This document shows positions 31,739 to 43,799 of a stretch of DNA of 64,000 bases, one piece after another; positions within the stretch are counted from its first letter, which is position 1; each line of letters begins with the position of its first letter. The stretch covers positions 651,001-715,000 of the forward strand of contig NC_019877.2 in assembly GCF_002234675.1 (NCBI RefSeq). Reading direction: 5' to 3'. The notes under the pieces are model-generated. The model had not been told where the DNA came from and made no database searches. It saw nothing but the letters and a program-made list of their open reading frames with translations. A program made the translations under genes and the position numbers. The stretch is from Oryzias latipes. Lineage: Eukaryota > Chordata > Actinopteri > Beloniformes > Adrianichthyidae.

Positions 31739-31871
31739 AGCGAAAGTTCAGCCAGCACGGCCAGAGAGGATAAGAGGCCCATCTATCTGGCACAGAGACT
31801 ATGTGACTGGGTGATGGTGACATTGGGGTGGGAGAGTTGGAGGTTCCGTTTCAGTGAAGGGGGGGAAGGAA

Positions 31872-32067
31872 TGTTATGTCTGAAAGTGTTCAGATTAATG
31901 TCGTGTTGGTTGCGGTTAAAGCAACGTTAATAAGTAGTGAGTTACTGCACCTTTAAGAGCTGAAGCTCTTTGACTGCAAAGGTTGAGATAAAGATGTTGG
32001 GGGGGTTGGGGGAAAATAAAGAAGTTTTGAGCAGCAACGCCGCGTGATCCTTGTCTTGATGCAGACA
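31872..32067 (+). repeat. 3' LTR of Gypsy element 2
   Basis: Starts TGTTATG right after a G-rich polypurine tract, contains GGAAAATAAAGAAG (polyadenylation signal) and ends about GATGCAGACACA. The 3' border is approximate because there is no 5' LTR to compare with. Confidence 0.65.
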
Positions 32068-32076
32068 CAACCGACC

Positions 32077-32320
32077 TGAACACCTTTGGGGTCAAACATG
32101 GTGTCTGTTCACGGAAAATCCATGACGAGGTCCAATGGCCTCCCTGCTCCGGTTCAGAGCAGGGAAGCCGTTCACATCATATGTTTCTGGGCGCCACTGT
32201 TGTTCCCCACATGGGCATTAAAATCCTCATGGTTGAGCGGGGGCTGGAGAGTAAGCCCCCACCAGACAGCTGCCTCACACCTTCAGCAACTCCAGAATGG
32301 TAGAAAATCCAACCTGTCTG
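32077..32320 (-). mobile_element. RTE/Rex3-like LINE endonuclease fragment, inverted copy
   Basis: Reverse complement of 25321-25580 with scattered changes, including the blocks CAACCATG and AGGTGTTCAGG. With that piece it forms an inverted pair about 6.5 kb apart around lectin gene 1. The second copy is at 49484-49727. Confidence 0.7.
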
Positions 32321-32720
32321 GAGGGATTGAGTTTGCAATGTGAGGTCTAAAGGTGAGAGAGTCATCAATCCAGACACCCAAGTACTTGTATTCGTGAAAA
32401 TACTCTATGACTTTTCCATCCAAGGTGGACACCATTGGAATTGTTTCAGGGACCTTCTTTGAGTTTGAAAACAACATTAGCTTAAAATTGTCAGCATTGA
32501 GAAGTCATTTTAACTGAATAAGTGAATGCTGGACAGCAACAACAGCTTTGTGCAGGGTTTCAATCGTTTAAGACTGTGGCACCCCCCTGTGGACAGTAAC
32601 AATTATAGAACAGAGACCTTCATGTTTAAAGCATTGGGTCCTGTTGTTCAGATTATAAAGAATTGTAAGTGGTTCTGCAATAAAATCTGCTGCCAGTTTC
32701 AAAAAGTAAGACTCCATTAA
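32321..32720 (-). mobile_element. Non-LTR RT fragment, internally deleted
   Basis: The minus-strand frame 32283-32477 carries DGKVIEYFHEYKYLGVWIDD, a post-catalytic RT motif of fish LINEs. Right of it lies a piece of the RT N-terminal half. In the second unit this part continues as KALDHRKPPGPDLMESYFLK (frame 49975-50259). The catalytic part between is missing. Here the fragment stops abruptly at 32720 at the deletion junction. Confidence 0.7.
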
Positions 32721-33075
32721 GTCACGGGGGGAAAGGGAAGTACCCAGGCGCAGAGAGGAGAGGAGGCAGGAGGTTGCAGGGGAACGGGGTTTAATAACAA
32801 AACTAAAGACAAAACCAAAACCACTGCATACGGCAGGCTAGAAACTCGAAACACTAAAAATGCACTAAGCTCGAAAACCGGGGAAGAATACAATATGGAC
32901 CAGCACAGGAGGAAGGGAAAGACAGCACTTAAATACATACAAGGCAACAAGACACAGGTGGAAACACTCAGGACTGATGGGCAAGGTAAAACTCAAAACA
33001 ACAACAAAACAGGAAATACTACAAAATAAAACAGGAAACCCAGGAACAAAACACAAAGGAACTGAAACCGTTACA
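32721..33075 (-). mobile_element. Solo LTR lacking its terminal bases
   Basis: Same LTR as 50766-51121, but here its left end is cut: ATTAAGTCACGG joins the LINE fragment directly to the LTR. TAGGC is present only on the right (33076-33080), as expected if the deletion removed the left target site. Confidence 0.85.
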
Positions 33076-33167
33076 TAGGCCTATGAATGAAATAAGTAAT
33101 GCCATCATCCACAAACGAAAACACTTATCAGAAGTGAAGAGTACAGACCTCAGAATGAAAGGCAGGT

Positions 33168-33290
33168 CCAGACCTGTTAGTTCCAGGAGGATGTTGCAGA
33201 TCCAGACCTGTTAGTTCCAGGTGGATGTTGCAGATCCAGACCTGTTAGCTCATTATACAGCATCAGGTTCAAGCCAGGTAGTTCCAGGAG
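33168..33290 (+). repeat. 34-bp minisatellite, short array
   Basis: About three units of the repeat described at 14927-15760, with the same flanking sequence, including GTTAGCTCATTATACAGCAT. Confidence 0.88.
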
Positions 33291-33360
33291 GATGCAGTTG
33301 TCAAAATCCAACAATATTTATAGACCCAGATATTTATCATTCAATCCATAAAAATATTGA

Positions 33361-34940
33361 CTTAGTCAGAGGACATCAGACAAAACTGGCATAGGACCTC
33401 CATGGACCTTCACTGATAGTGAGCCTGAAACTGAAGCTTCACAAATCCAGTCAGCATAACCACACCTCCTTCCGACCCAGAGACTGAGCCAGAATTAGAT
33501 GCTTCTCCTTCACAAACATTGGAGAACATCTCTGAGAAGGTTCCAGCCCAAATGAACACTGAACCATCCAACAATGAAAGGGAGGAAGTGGAAAGTTGGG
33601 ACATTTCTGATGAAGCAGTCGTGTGCCAACTTCTGGGAGAAGAAACCAACTGTTCCAGCCAATCAGAGCCAAAGCAAAGGTCTCCCTCTGGAGAAGGTTA
33701 AAAATGGTTCTGACACCAGCAAGATGGAAAAAGTACAAGAGTGACACTCCTGTGGTCGTCCCAGATCAAAGCTGTCCAGAGATTTCAGAATATTTCAGAA
33801 GATCTGTGAGTCCATCTGTGGATGATCAAGACAGAGACTCAGCGCTTGACTCTCAGTCTGCTGAGTCTGGATTGGGTGAAGAGGAAACGTCTGACGACAA
33901 AGAAAAGTCTGATGACGAAGACGAAGAAACATGAGATTATGAAGACGAGGAAACATCAGATGATGAAGAGGAGGAAATATCAGTGTGACAAAGCCACATA
34001 AATGTATCATGTTTTCTGTATTTTACACCCTATGAGGTGATTTTTATTTATTCTATTTTAGTGTATGTGTGTAATTTGGGTATTTGTGTACCGGGGATGC
34101 CGCTGACGTCACTCCTCACAGCTGATGCGATCAGCTGGGGTGCGTTAACACACGGCATGGCTTCCGGGTTAAAAAGGGACAGACAAGGTGGGCTGGAAGC
34201 CTAAGGAGAGTGGAAAACTCTGACGAGAGGGAAAGGGAGACTAAGAAGGCCCTTCCAAGGAGCAAGCACGCACGGAATACCCCGGAAACCGACCATCGGG
34301 AGATACAGAGGAGGATCTGACGTGGACCTTTCAAAATTCTGCCGTTAGGATTATTATTAGTTTCTTTTGGGGATGGACGTGGCTGGAAAGTGACCAAGAG
34401 CAAAGTGAGACTCCCTGACGTTAACCCGAAGGACGGGGTGAGATCTTTTTTTCTTTTTCGTTTGACTTTGGGAGGAATTTTTAAGTTGGAGCGCTTACAC
34501 GCGTACAGGTGGAAGTCGCTAGACGGACAATAGGGAATCATTGTAAATGCGTGCACGGACCTATAATGTAATCGGGAGCGCCATTCATGGAGTGTGACTG
34601 GGTTCAATGAAATTATGATGGTTAAAGAACATTTCTTGATTTGAGTGGTTGTTCATTTGTTCATTTGTGTTCCATAGTCAACCCACGACAATTATCTTAA
34701 GACTCTAAATGAACTGTAGAGTGTTACATCAGATGAATAAGAAGAAGGAACATCACATGACGAGGAAGAAATGTCCGCTGATGAAGATGAAACATCAGCT
34801 GATGAAGATGTCAAGTGTTCTGATCAATCTGAAGACACAAGTGGACAGAAGATTTCCATGTGGAAATAGATTTAAAAAGGTGCTCATGCCAGCGAGCAAA
34901 TGCCAGTTTAAAAGAAGATTAAAGAACTAAGACTTGAACT
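33361..34940 (+). pseudogene. Second copy of the acidic gene, split by an LTR-like repeat
   Basis: Homology to 1602-2668 starts exactly at CTTAGTCAGAGGACATCAG. Partial frames cover the EPE-rich part, SLWRRLKMVLTPARWKKYK and an Asp/Glu/Ser-rich tail (33623-33934), then a TGA. An LTR-like sequence occupies 33984-34690. The acidic tail resumes near 34725 and ends with a TAG inside the FKK block and KRRLKN at about 34930. It has a stop or frameshift relative to each other copy, so it is not functional. Third copy 51411-52960. Confidence 0.6.
33984..34690 (+). repeat. ~0.7-kb LTR-like repeat
   Basis: Begins TGTGACAAAGCC and ends ACCCACGACA. From 34129 on it matches 35748-36310, the truncated repeat just before the Gypsy gag fragment, which supports an LTR. 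No clean target-site duplication was found. Copy in the second unit: 52004-52710. Confidence 0.65.
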
Positions 34941-35036
34941 AAACCAAAGTCGGGTTTTCTCCTGGTGCTCTGGTTCACCCTTAAAAAAACTCAGAAGTTT
35001 TTACTTTTATGTAGACATCTGAATGGCATGTTGCGG

Positions 35037-35190
35037 AGACAACTCTTGCAGTAAGAAATATTTATTTGACATACTTAATTTTCCACATTCTTTAAGTTGG
35101 CATTCACATCTTTTCGTTTGGCATAAGGCTCCGTTCAATTCCATGAGAAATTTCCATAAAACTTTCGGGTAACAAAGCCCCCAACACCAA
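35037..35190 (-). repeat. Shortened 348-bp LTR-like unit
   Basis: Matches about 145 bp of the 7654-8495 unit (CAACTCTTGCAGTAAGAAAT through ACTTTCGGGTAACAAAG), followed by the same ~100-bp spacer found at 8495-8605 that leads into the satellite. Confidence 0.85.
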
Positions 35191-35292
35191 AATCATCCAG
35201 AAGAAGAAAATTGTAAATGTATAATCAGTGTGTAATAAAATGGGCTGTGTTTTCGGCGGCATTCCATTTTCATTTCATTTCCCAGTATGGCT

Positions 35293-35747
35293 GCTATGTG
35301 TGACCCGGCACCATTGACCGTTGGGCCGCCCCCGTTCGAGTACAGCGCCACGAAGGGAACATGCTATCTGTTGGATCTGCTATGTGTGACCCGGCACCAT
35401 TGACCGTTGGGCTGCCCCCGTTCGAGTACAGCGCCATGAAGGGAACATGCTAACTAGTGGATCTGCTATGTGTGACCCGGCACCATTGACCGTTGGGCCG
35501 CCCCCGTTCGAGTACAGCGCCACGAAGGGAACATGCTATCTAGTGGATCTGCTATGTGTGACCCGGCACCATTGACCGTTGGGCTGCCCCATTCGAGTAC
35601 AGCGCCACAAAGGGAACATGCTATCTAGTGGATCTGCTATGTGTGACCCGGCACCATTGACCGTTGGGCCACCTCATTCGAGTACAGCGCCACGAAGGGA
35701 ACATGCTATCTAGTGGATCTGCTATGTGTGACCCGGCACCATTGACC
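35293..35747. repeat. 86-bp satellite, about five units
   Basis: Units start at 35293, 35379, 35465, 35551 and so on. The array breaks at TTGACCG, where the truncated LTR-like repeat begins. Copy in the second unit: 53313-53767. Confidence 0.93.
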
Positions 35748-36310
35748 GATCAGCTGGGGTGCGTTAACACACGGCATGGCTTCCGGGTTAAAAAGGGACA
35801 GACAAGGTGGGCTGGAAGCCTAAGGAGAGTGGAAAACTCTGACGAGAGGGAAAGGGAGACTAAGAGGGCCCTTCCAAGGAGCAAGCACGCACGGAATACC
35901 CCGGAAACCGACCATCGGGACATACAGAGGAGGATCTGACGTGGACCTTTCAAAATTCTGCCGCTAGGATTATTATTAATTTCTTTTGGGGATGGACGTG
36001 GCTGGAAAGTGACCAAGAGCAAACTGAGACTCCCTGACGTTAACCCGAAGGACGGGGTGAGATCTTTTTTTCTTTTTCGTTTGACTTTGGGAGGAATTTT
36101 TAAGTTGGAGCGCTTACACGAGTACAGGTGGAAGTCGCTAGACGGACAATAGGGAATCATTGTAAACGCGTGCACGGACCTATAATGTAATCAGGAGCGC
36201 CATTCATGGAGTGTGACTGGGTTCAATGAAATTATGATGGTTAAAGAACATTTCTTGATTTAAGTGGTTGTTCATATGTTCATTTGTGTTCCATAGTCAA
36301 CCCACAACAA
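35748..36310 (+). repeat. Truncated 5' LTR-like repeat of Gypsy element 3
   Basis: Lacks the first about 145 bp of the 33984-34690 repeat, then matches to its end, and is followed by a gag frame. It joins the satellite through a shared CG dinucleotide. Copy in the second unit: 53768-54322. Confidence 0.75.
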
Positions 36311-37190
36311 TTATCTTATCCAATGAGGATTATGAAGTGGATGATGTGAATGAGGATGCTGGGGTTGAAGGTGCTGAGACAGAAGAAGCTCATACACAAG
36401 AACAAAACTGTCAAACGGAGAATGCCAATCTAGCTCAGGAGGTGGCAGCACTTAAAGATCATGTGAAGGAATTAGAATAAACTTTCAGAGCATCTGTCAC
36501 AAGCTCTCTTAACCGAGAAAGTAATTTCAGGGAGTATGTGGACATCAGCTTTGCTAAGCTAGAAAAACCTTTAATGTCCAGCATATAAAAGCTAGAGAAG
36601 GATGTGGTGAACTGTTTATTGCGAAGGGATGAGAAATGGCAGAACCAACTAAAGAAACTTAGGACTGTTAGTGCCCCTCTACCACGGCGAACAGTAGCCA
36701 TATCCATCGAAACAGATTACATTGTAAGACCCACTCCCTGTCATTCACACCAAATAAGTCAGTCTGGTGCAACCTCCTTTTACTCCAAACCTCCCGTTCG
36801 GTTGGATTTTCCCACGTTCGGTGGTCCGCAGACCTCGGATGCGCTGAATTTCATTGAACAGTGTGAAAACTATCTTGACCTTAGACCCTTATCAAATCAT
36901 CAACTGTTAGGAGCCCTGTCAGCGGTTCTGAAGGGACCTGCTTTAAGCTGGTGGAAAGCCACTAAATCTGTTGTGCATGATTGGTTGACATTCAAGGAGG
37001 CTTTTTTATCCGCTTTTCTGCCAACTGATTATTTAAGTGAAGTGGAAGAGTAATTAAGAACAACTGTGCAGAGGCCGGAGCAGTGTTTACGTGACTTTGC
37101 CTATGACTATAGGACTTTGTGTCTGAAGTGGAAACGCGACATGACAGAGGAAGAAATAGTTCGGCGGATACTTAATAACATCAACACCAA
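36311..37190 (+). pseudogene. Gypsy element 3 gag, cut at the duplication border
   Basis: One frame runs through an acidic coiled-coil-like start (LAQEVAALKDHVKELE), stops at 36478-36480, 36586-36588 and 37051-37053 (all TAA), and the gag core (FGGPQTSDALNFIEQCENYL, GPALSWWKATKSV, LTFKEAFLSAFLP). Homology ends at 37190, where the second duplication unit begins inside an unrelated minus-strand RT. The full-length version is at 54323-55638. Confidence 0.85.
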
Positions 37191-40100
37191 AATAGCTGGT
37201 TCTCCGGTAAGCGTTCGAGAACCTGACGGCATGGTGTGCATGCTGATCCTGATCCCGAGAGTAAATAAGAATATCGTCAAGGTAGACGAAAACGAAACGG
37301 TTCAAAAAATTAGAGAGAACATCATTAACGAGGTGGTGAAAGATGGCGGGGGCATTGGTTAACCCGAAAGGCATCACCAGATATTCAAAATGACCTAACG
37401 GGGTATTGAACGCGGTCTTCCATTCCTTCATACAGACCAAATGATAAGCATTACGGAGATCTAATTTTGAAAAAACCTTTGCTTCTTGGACGGAGTGTAA
37501 AGCAGAGCTGATGAGGGGAAGAGAATACTTGTTTTTCACTGTAATTTGATTAAGTTCACGGGAGTCGATGCAGAGTCCCAACGACTTATCTTTCTTCTGG
37601 ACGAAGGAAAACGCTGCAGCTTCTTGGGGCCTGATAAGTTAAACAACCTGCCTTTAGGTAGGGTGGCGCCGTTCAGTAATTCTATGGAGCAGTCATAGGG
37701 TCTGTGTGGGGGAAGAGCCATTCCCTTGGATTTGCTGAACACGGCTTTAAAATCATGATAGAAGGGGGGTACCTTAGAGAGATCAATGAACTCTGGAACT
37801 GGATTATGACTGGGTGGAACCGAAGGGATAGCAGAACGGAGGCAGTTAGCCATACAGGCAGTACTCCAGTTGGTGATGTGGTGATTCGCCCAATCGAACT
37901 GCTGGTTATGAGTACGCAGCCAGGGAAACCCTAGGATGATGGGAGATTGGACTGTTTGAGTGATATAAAACTGCATGAATTCGTGATGGTTACCGGAGGT
38001 GATGAGTAGCACTGGCTTCTTACGGTGCGTAATGCGAGAGAGAAGCTGGACCCCCAGTCCAGCGGCCTTGACAGGGTGATCCAATGGTTCTGTGGGAAGA
38101 TTGAGTTCGGTAACAAGATGGTTATCAATAAAACTTTTTTCAGCACCAGAGTCTATGACGGCTTTGCATTCACGGGTTCTTGAATGGGGATATAGCTTGA
38201 CAGGGACTTATAGGAAGTTTATCTCCGTGGAAAGAGATGAGTGACCCGCCCGCGGCCTGTCATCAAGCGGGGGTTAATGGGGCCTCATTTATTAAACTTT
38301 GCGTAGCATTTGCGTCAGAAGTGGCGTACGGATGAAACATAGGACGTGCGTACGCACAGAAATATTCTTATTTATAAAACCGTGCGCGCGCACATCCTAC
38401 GCATCTTTCCTTAATAAATCACAATCAATTCTAAATGTGGTGCAGCTTTTGCGGCTTCATGACACGCCCATAGTTGCCCATAAATAGTCTGTGAAACGCC
38501 CACAAATGAATATTCATTGATTGCGAAACCATGGCAAACACAAAGAGGAAATCAAAAAAAACGTAACTTCACTCAATGTGAAGTAGAAGTTATCATCGGC
38601 GAGGTGGAAAAGAGGAGAAAAATGTTGTTTGGAGGGCACAGTGTGGGCATTACTAATGCCAGAAAGGCACGTGAGTGGCAAACGGTGGCAGACAGCGTAA
38701 ATGCAGTAGCCTCACAACCTCAGGACCGTGGCCGAAATAAAAAAGAAATGGTCGGACATCAAAGTCGAGGCATAAAAAACGTCTAGCGCTCCATCGCCAG
38801 AGTGTGTCTGCCACGGGCGGGGGAAAAGGGATCACCGGAGCTGACCCTCTTGATGAGAGACTGGCGGCAATTATTCGGGAATCCCTAAGTGGAGTGGTGA
38901 CTGAGGCGGAGGGGGACATCGACGCGCCAGATGAACTGGGTGACACAGGTAAGAGAAATAATTCAAATGAATGCAGTCAAGTCACGTGTATGCAGGCTAC
39001 ACAATTACAGTTTATTAATATAGAACAATTTTATTTTAGCTGCTGGGTGTTCCAGCGGGGCCAGTGGTTACGACGCTGCAGCTGACCAGCTGTCTGGACC
39101 CAGCATCTCCACGGCACGCGGCTCTCAACCCTCCAGCAGTGGACGCGTCCTCACCGATGCAGTTCTTGAAATGCAGAGGGGAAGTCAGTAGTTCAATCAG
39201 AGAGGTGCCAAGGAGTTGGGCGAAATCAAGACTGCCCTGACTGACATACACTGCACGATGAGGGAATTCTTGAATAAATAATATTTTCCACACCTCTTGT
39301 TGTTCTTTACAAGCGACTCATCGCTTCGGAACGCTGGCGCACAGGGTCGGGGCCAACACAGCAATCGGCGCCAGGGGGTAGAGGCACGTTTTTAAGCTGT
39401 GCCACATTGTGTAGCACAGCACATGCCAGCACGATTTGGCACACACTGTCACTTTCACGTGTTTCTTCCATCTGCCGACGGTGTCACCATTTCTCATTTC
39501 ACCGGTTTTTATGCGTACGCCTGGGTCAGAGCTTGCGTGAAGGACACCACATTTTCCCCTTCAAGTTTGCTTTTTATAAATATCAATTATTGCGAGAGTG
39601 GCGTACGCCTTCTTTTGTGCATACGCAACGTTTATATGACGTATAACCCAGAGTGCATTGATGGACGAGATGAGCTGGTTGCCCGCAATAAAAACAGGTA
39701 CCTTTATCTCTGCGATTATGTCATTCCTCAGGTGTAAGTTTTGAGTGTCCAATTTGTATTGGTTCCTCTGAAGTTCTTCCAACGTGCTCCCGGGGTATGG
39801 ATGAGGGAGGTTCTGGATTCATGGATGGATCAAAAGGATTAGTAACAGTTTTCTTTTTGTGATGGGTGCGTTCTACCTGATGTTCCCGGAGACGGATGTC
39901 TGACCGCAGACATTCGTGACGAGCTCCTCAAAGGTTCTAGTTTCTGGTTGAGAACACAAGTGGTCTTTGATTGTTTCATTTAGTGACTGGTAGAACACAC
40001 CTTTTAGAGCAATACCCGGCCAACCCGCCTCCACCGTCAAGATTCGGAAAACAATTAAATTATCTTTCACCGATCGGTTGCGTTGCTTGAGGCCCAAAAG

Positions 40101-40915
40101 TCGACTGGCCACCTCCTCGTCCTTGCGGGGTTGATCGAACACCAGGCAAAATTCACCTATGAAACGCTCAAAAGGTACTTAAAAAATGGGGTTAGAGTTA
40201 GGCATGCCTGAGCCCATTGTAGTGCTTCGCTCCTGAGAGAGTTTACTATGAGGGTAATCTTGCTGTGGTCAGCGTGGTAATACCGCAGAGCCTGCTGGAA
40301 AATAAGTTGACATTTTAAGGCTCTGGTTGAAGCTGGAAATTTTCGTGAGTCCAGGTAGCGGCGGAAGATGCCAAGTTCCCGGAAGTAGGGGGTGAGGTGC
40401 TGGTAGTAGCATTAGCTGATTGTTGTCCGGTTAAATCCATCAGGGTTTGGGATATCCCATCCAGGCGTCAAAACATCTTGCTTCGCGGTGGCTATCTGAT
40501 TGAGTGATCTGGCTTCCCGTCCTAGAGCTAATCCTTGCTGTGTAACAGCGAGGCGGAATCCTTTCGGGTCAGACCGGAGCATGGCGAGGATGACGACGTA
40601 GCTTGAGCAGGATGAAGCAAGGAGCTCTCAACGAGGAGGAACCAGCAATACCCGTGGAGTGGAACCTGAAGACGAGCGACCAGGCGTGGTAAGTACAAAG
40701 GACAAGGCATGGTAAGTACAAAGCCAGACTAAGATACTTAGCTTAACTTGGAGGCCAGACATAAGCACTGCAGGGTGTAACAAACAGGCGATGAATGCTG
40801 GGGTTGGATCTCCTTAAGAAGGAAGGCATTTGATCAGGAGAGTATTGGCAGCTGGTTCCAATCAGCAGAGCAGAGGAGAGAAGGGAGGGGGAAGTAGGCT
40901 GAAAGAGGCACCATG
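37191..40915 (-). mobile_element. Gypsy element 1, second copy, truncated in RT
   Basis: Duplicate of 19750-23474. It keeps RT with YLDD (37273-37284), the protease, the Harbinger insertion, gag and the LTR remnant. The RNase H and integrase part lies outside the duplicated unit and is absent. The frame 37087-37581 holds RT and 37536-38084 holds the protease end. Confidence 0.9.
38278..39636 (+). mobile_element. Harbinger-type element, second copy
   Basis: Duplicate of 20837-22195, with the broken Myb/SANT-like gene at about 38530-39279. The frame breaks are shared, so the gene was dead before the duplication. Confidence 0.75.
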
Positions 40916-42401
40916 CACTTTTTCAGCTGAGGTGTTCTGTTTTTTTCTTCCCTTTTATTTTTCCTTCTCTTTTAGGTGGGTGTGGTCGGAGTGTTTGGGC
41001 ATGTTCGTCTGTCTTTGTCTTGTGTATGTAGTGTCTTAACGTTATGTCAAATGCTTAATTTTTTTGTTGACGGTTAGGAGTGGTGTTGAGTGGGGGTTGG
41101 ATTTGTATAAGCATAAGCTCCTTCCAATTCATCATTCATTCATTTTCTTAACCGTTTTATCCCTTTCGGGTTCACAGGGCTGCCAGAACCTATCCCGGCC
41201 ACTTGTGGGCGAAGGCAGGGGACAACCTGGACGGGTCGCTAGTCTGTCGCAGGGTAGAATGTCCACAAACACACACCCATTCACTCTCACACTCCCACCT
41301 ATGGACAATTTAGAGTTTGCCAATCAACCTATGACGCGTGTTTTTGGACGGTGGGAGGAAGCTGGAGACCCTGGAGAAAACCCACGCATACACGGGGAGG
41401 ACATGCAAACTCCACACAGAAAGGTCCCCCGTTGATGTAGTTTTTCATGTCCCTGGGTTCTTCTTGCTGTGAGGCAAGAGTGCTAACCACTGCACCACAG
41501 TGCAGCCTAGCTTCTTCCAATTCCCTTTAAAATTCAAATTTTCAAAATCTTGTATTGACTGATTTGAAATAAAAGAATTGAGTCATTGTTTAAAAAATGA
41601 TCTGTAACAAAATAACACCAGCAAATCTTTGATAAACCTTTTGTTGTCATTTCTGCAACAGAGATGATTCTGTCTTTGCACGTCTGCACATATACTCCTT
41701 CCTTCTGAGACACAAACTAGTCTGTTCTTTCAGTTTTTCTAAGAAATGACCTGTTTAGGCTCTGGCAGCCCCGTTACCCCGTCAAGGATAATACAGGTTC
41801 AGAAAATTGACGGGTGTCTGTTCATGCCCCCCAGACCACCAATGAAATGGTTTCTCCTCCAGGTGGGTCACTCACATTCCTTCAAAATGGTGACTTTCTT
41901 AAGGAGAACAAAGAAGGAAACAGGAGAAAGGTGAATCAGAAAGGACCTCTCTTCTTGAACCTCCCCTGACATCACAGGACTGTAGTTTGTGTTTATGTCA
42001 GACGTTTGGTCTTCTCTGGAGCTAATAAGAGAGTCGGATATCTTTTTTCAATTTCACAACATTAAAACAGAATCACGTTGAAACATGAAAAGGTTTTTGT
42101 GCTTCAGAAAAACAATAGAAACTGGTTATAAAATGTTTCTGATGCCCTGAAGGTTGGAAAGAGGTTCGTGGGAAAACATGTGACATTTTGGAGCCACTCT
42201 GACTTCTTCCAAATGTTCTCATGAAACATCGTGAAAAATTAACTACATAGTGAGAATAAAAACTGTTTGATCACTTGCTGATAATTCTATACTTTTAATA
42301 GTAGATGTATGGAGAGACAGAATATCAAAACAAAACTCCAAAAAAATACTTTAAAGAATTCATATTCATTTATTTGTATTTCCCTGAGGGAAGTAATTAT
42401 T
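40916..42401 (-). other. Spacer with SINE copy (SINE at 41131-41507)
   Basis: Duplicate of 23475-25001. The SINE is in minus orientation at 41131-41507. The rest shows no gene, and it lacks about 40 bp present in the left unit. Confidence 0.7.
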
Positions 42402-43000
42402 TGGGGCTGCACGGTGGCACAGTGGTTAGCACTCTTGTCTCAGAGCAAGGCCTCCGGTTCAAGTCCCGGCTGGGGGGCCTGAACCAGAACACCAATGTGG
42501 GACCTTTCTGTGTGGAGTTTGTGTGGGTTTTCTCTGGCTTTAATTGGTTAATTAATAATTGGTTACTTTAAATTTTCTGAATGTGTGTGTGATTGTGACC
42601 TGGTGACCTGTTCAGGGTGTCCCCGGCCTTAACCTACAAGAGATGTGGATAGGCTCCAGCAGCCCCGTGACCCTCGAAATGGAAAAAATGGAAGAAGAAA
42701 ACTAATAAATAAATGAATGAGGGGATGGATTTTCCACCATTCTGGAGTTGCTGAAGGTGTGAGGCAGCTGTCTGGTGGAGGCTTACTCTCCAGCCCCCGC
42801 TCAACCATGTGGACTTTAATGCCCATGGGGGGAACAACAGTGGCGCCCAGAAGGACGTGATGTGAACGGCCTCCCTGCTCTGAACCGGAGCTGCGTTCTC
42901 TTGTTGGACCTCGTCATGGTTTGTCCGTGAACAGACACCATGTTTGACCCCAAAGGTGTTCAGGTCATTACAGGTGGCTCCAGGAGTCATGGTCTACTTT
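42402..43000 (+). mobile_element. SINE (42402-42720) and RTE endonuclease scrap, second copies
   Basis: Duplicate of 25002-25600, near-identical in sequence and border. Confidence 0.8.
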
Positions 43001-43238
43001 GGAACTGATGAAAGAGGAACATCTGGATTTGTTATTGCACAACATAAAACAGTGAGGAGTCTGAACAAGATTTAGTTTTACTGAGAAAAACAGAAACTGG
43101 TTTTAAAGAATGAACCTGATATCTTGACGGTTGTAAATAGGCTTATGAAAAACCTCAAACTCCGCTCCATTTGTCTCCAACTGTCTTAATATGGGATGAA
43201 ATGTTCTTGGCTGTCATGAGATGAAGGCGTTCCCTACA

Positions 43239-43337
43239 GACATGGAACAAAGTTCTATGTGAGCCCCGCCCACTTTGAGTCTGATTTAAGGATGAGACTC
43301 AGCCTCAACCAGCACAACTTCAGCTTCAGCTGCTCTG
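43239..43337 (+). promoter_or_regulatory. Lectin gene 2 proximal promoter and/or 5' UTR exon
   Basis: Same GC box, TGATTTAAGG and donor CTCTG|GTGAGT (43337/43338) as gene 1. The upstream ATG is at 43292. Confidence 0.6.
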
Positions 43338-43799
43338 GTGAGTTTTCTTGATGTCCTGCTTTCATTCATTTGATTTTTTCATCAAACATTCTTCTAGAAT
43401 GTCTCCATTTCTTTCAAATGATGCTGTGGTCTTTGTCCTGTTTTAGTTCTTTAGAAAGTTCTTGGTTTTTGTGTATTTTCTACAGACAAATGTCAGGATC
43501 TTGGTGTGTTTTAGGCTATGAGTTGGTTAAGATTGTTGGATTTTCTAATCTTTTTCAGTCTGGTCCTGCTCCAGACTGTCTTCAGAGGAAACAACTTCTC
43601 CCAGAAGTCTAAGGGAAGAAACTTTTCCTCCTTTTGCAACAAGCTCAGGTTTGTCAAATGGATCAAGTTTGAAAAAGTCATTTGGTTCTGCTGTGTTTTT
43701 ATAATGAACAAAACAAAATATCTGCTTCTTTATCTTCATTAACTGTCATTCTAAAAAATACATTTTTTTCTATTTTAGACTTTTCAAGTCAACGACAAC

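Larger units (their letters stand above)
28860..32067 (+). mobile_element. Degenerate Ty3/Gypsy element 2, 5' LTR missing, integrase core deleted
   Basis: The order is gag (28889-29290, with frame changes), degenerate zinc knuckle, protease, RT, RNase H, then directly the integrase C-terminal tail, a G-rich polypurine tract (about 31859-31871) and a 3' LTR of about 196 bp starting TGTTATGTCTG at 31872, with AATAAA near 32017. No 5' LTR is seen; RTE sequence abuts gag. The integrase catalytic core is absent between about 31290 and 31350. Second copy 46267-49474. Confidence 0.85.
19750..37190 (+). repeat. Large tandem duplication, left unit
   Basis: This unit matches 37191-55202 nearly base for base in the same orientation. 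The offset is 17441 bp at the left, 17401 after a 40-bp indel near 24840-24905, 17407 after the CA repeat, and about 18.0 kb right of 32721, because about 640 bp is missing here. It starts inside Gypsy element 1 RT and ends inside a different Gypsy gag. The junction shares only AA, so it arose by end joining or template switching rather than recombination between long repeats. Confidence 0.95.

Noticed and set aside
32721..33075. DNA transposon with TGTNACGG inverted ends
   Set aside because: TG...CA ends, a 5-bp target duplication in the intact copy and promoter/polyadenylation order on the minus strand fit a solo LTR better.
34131..34607. 158-residue minus-strand frame, repeated at 35750, 52151 and 53770
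   Set aside because: It lies inside the LTR-like repeat and recurs only because that repeat recurs; no recognisable domain.
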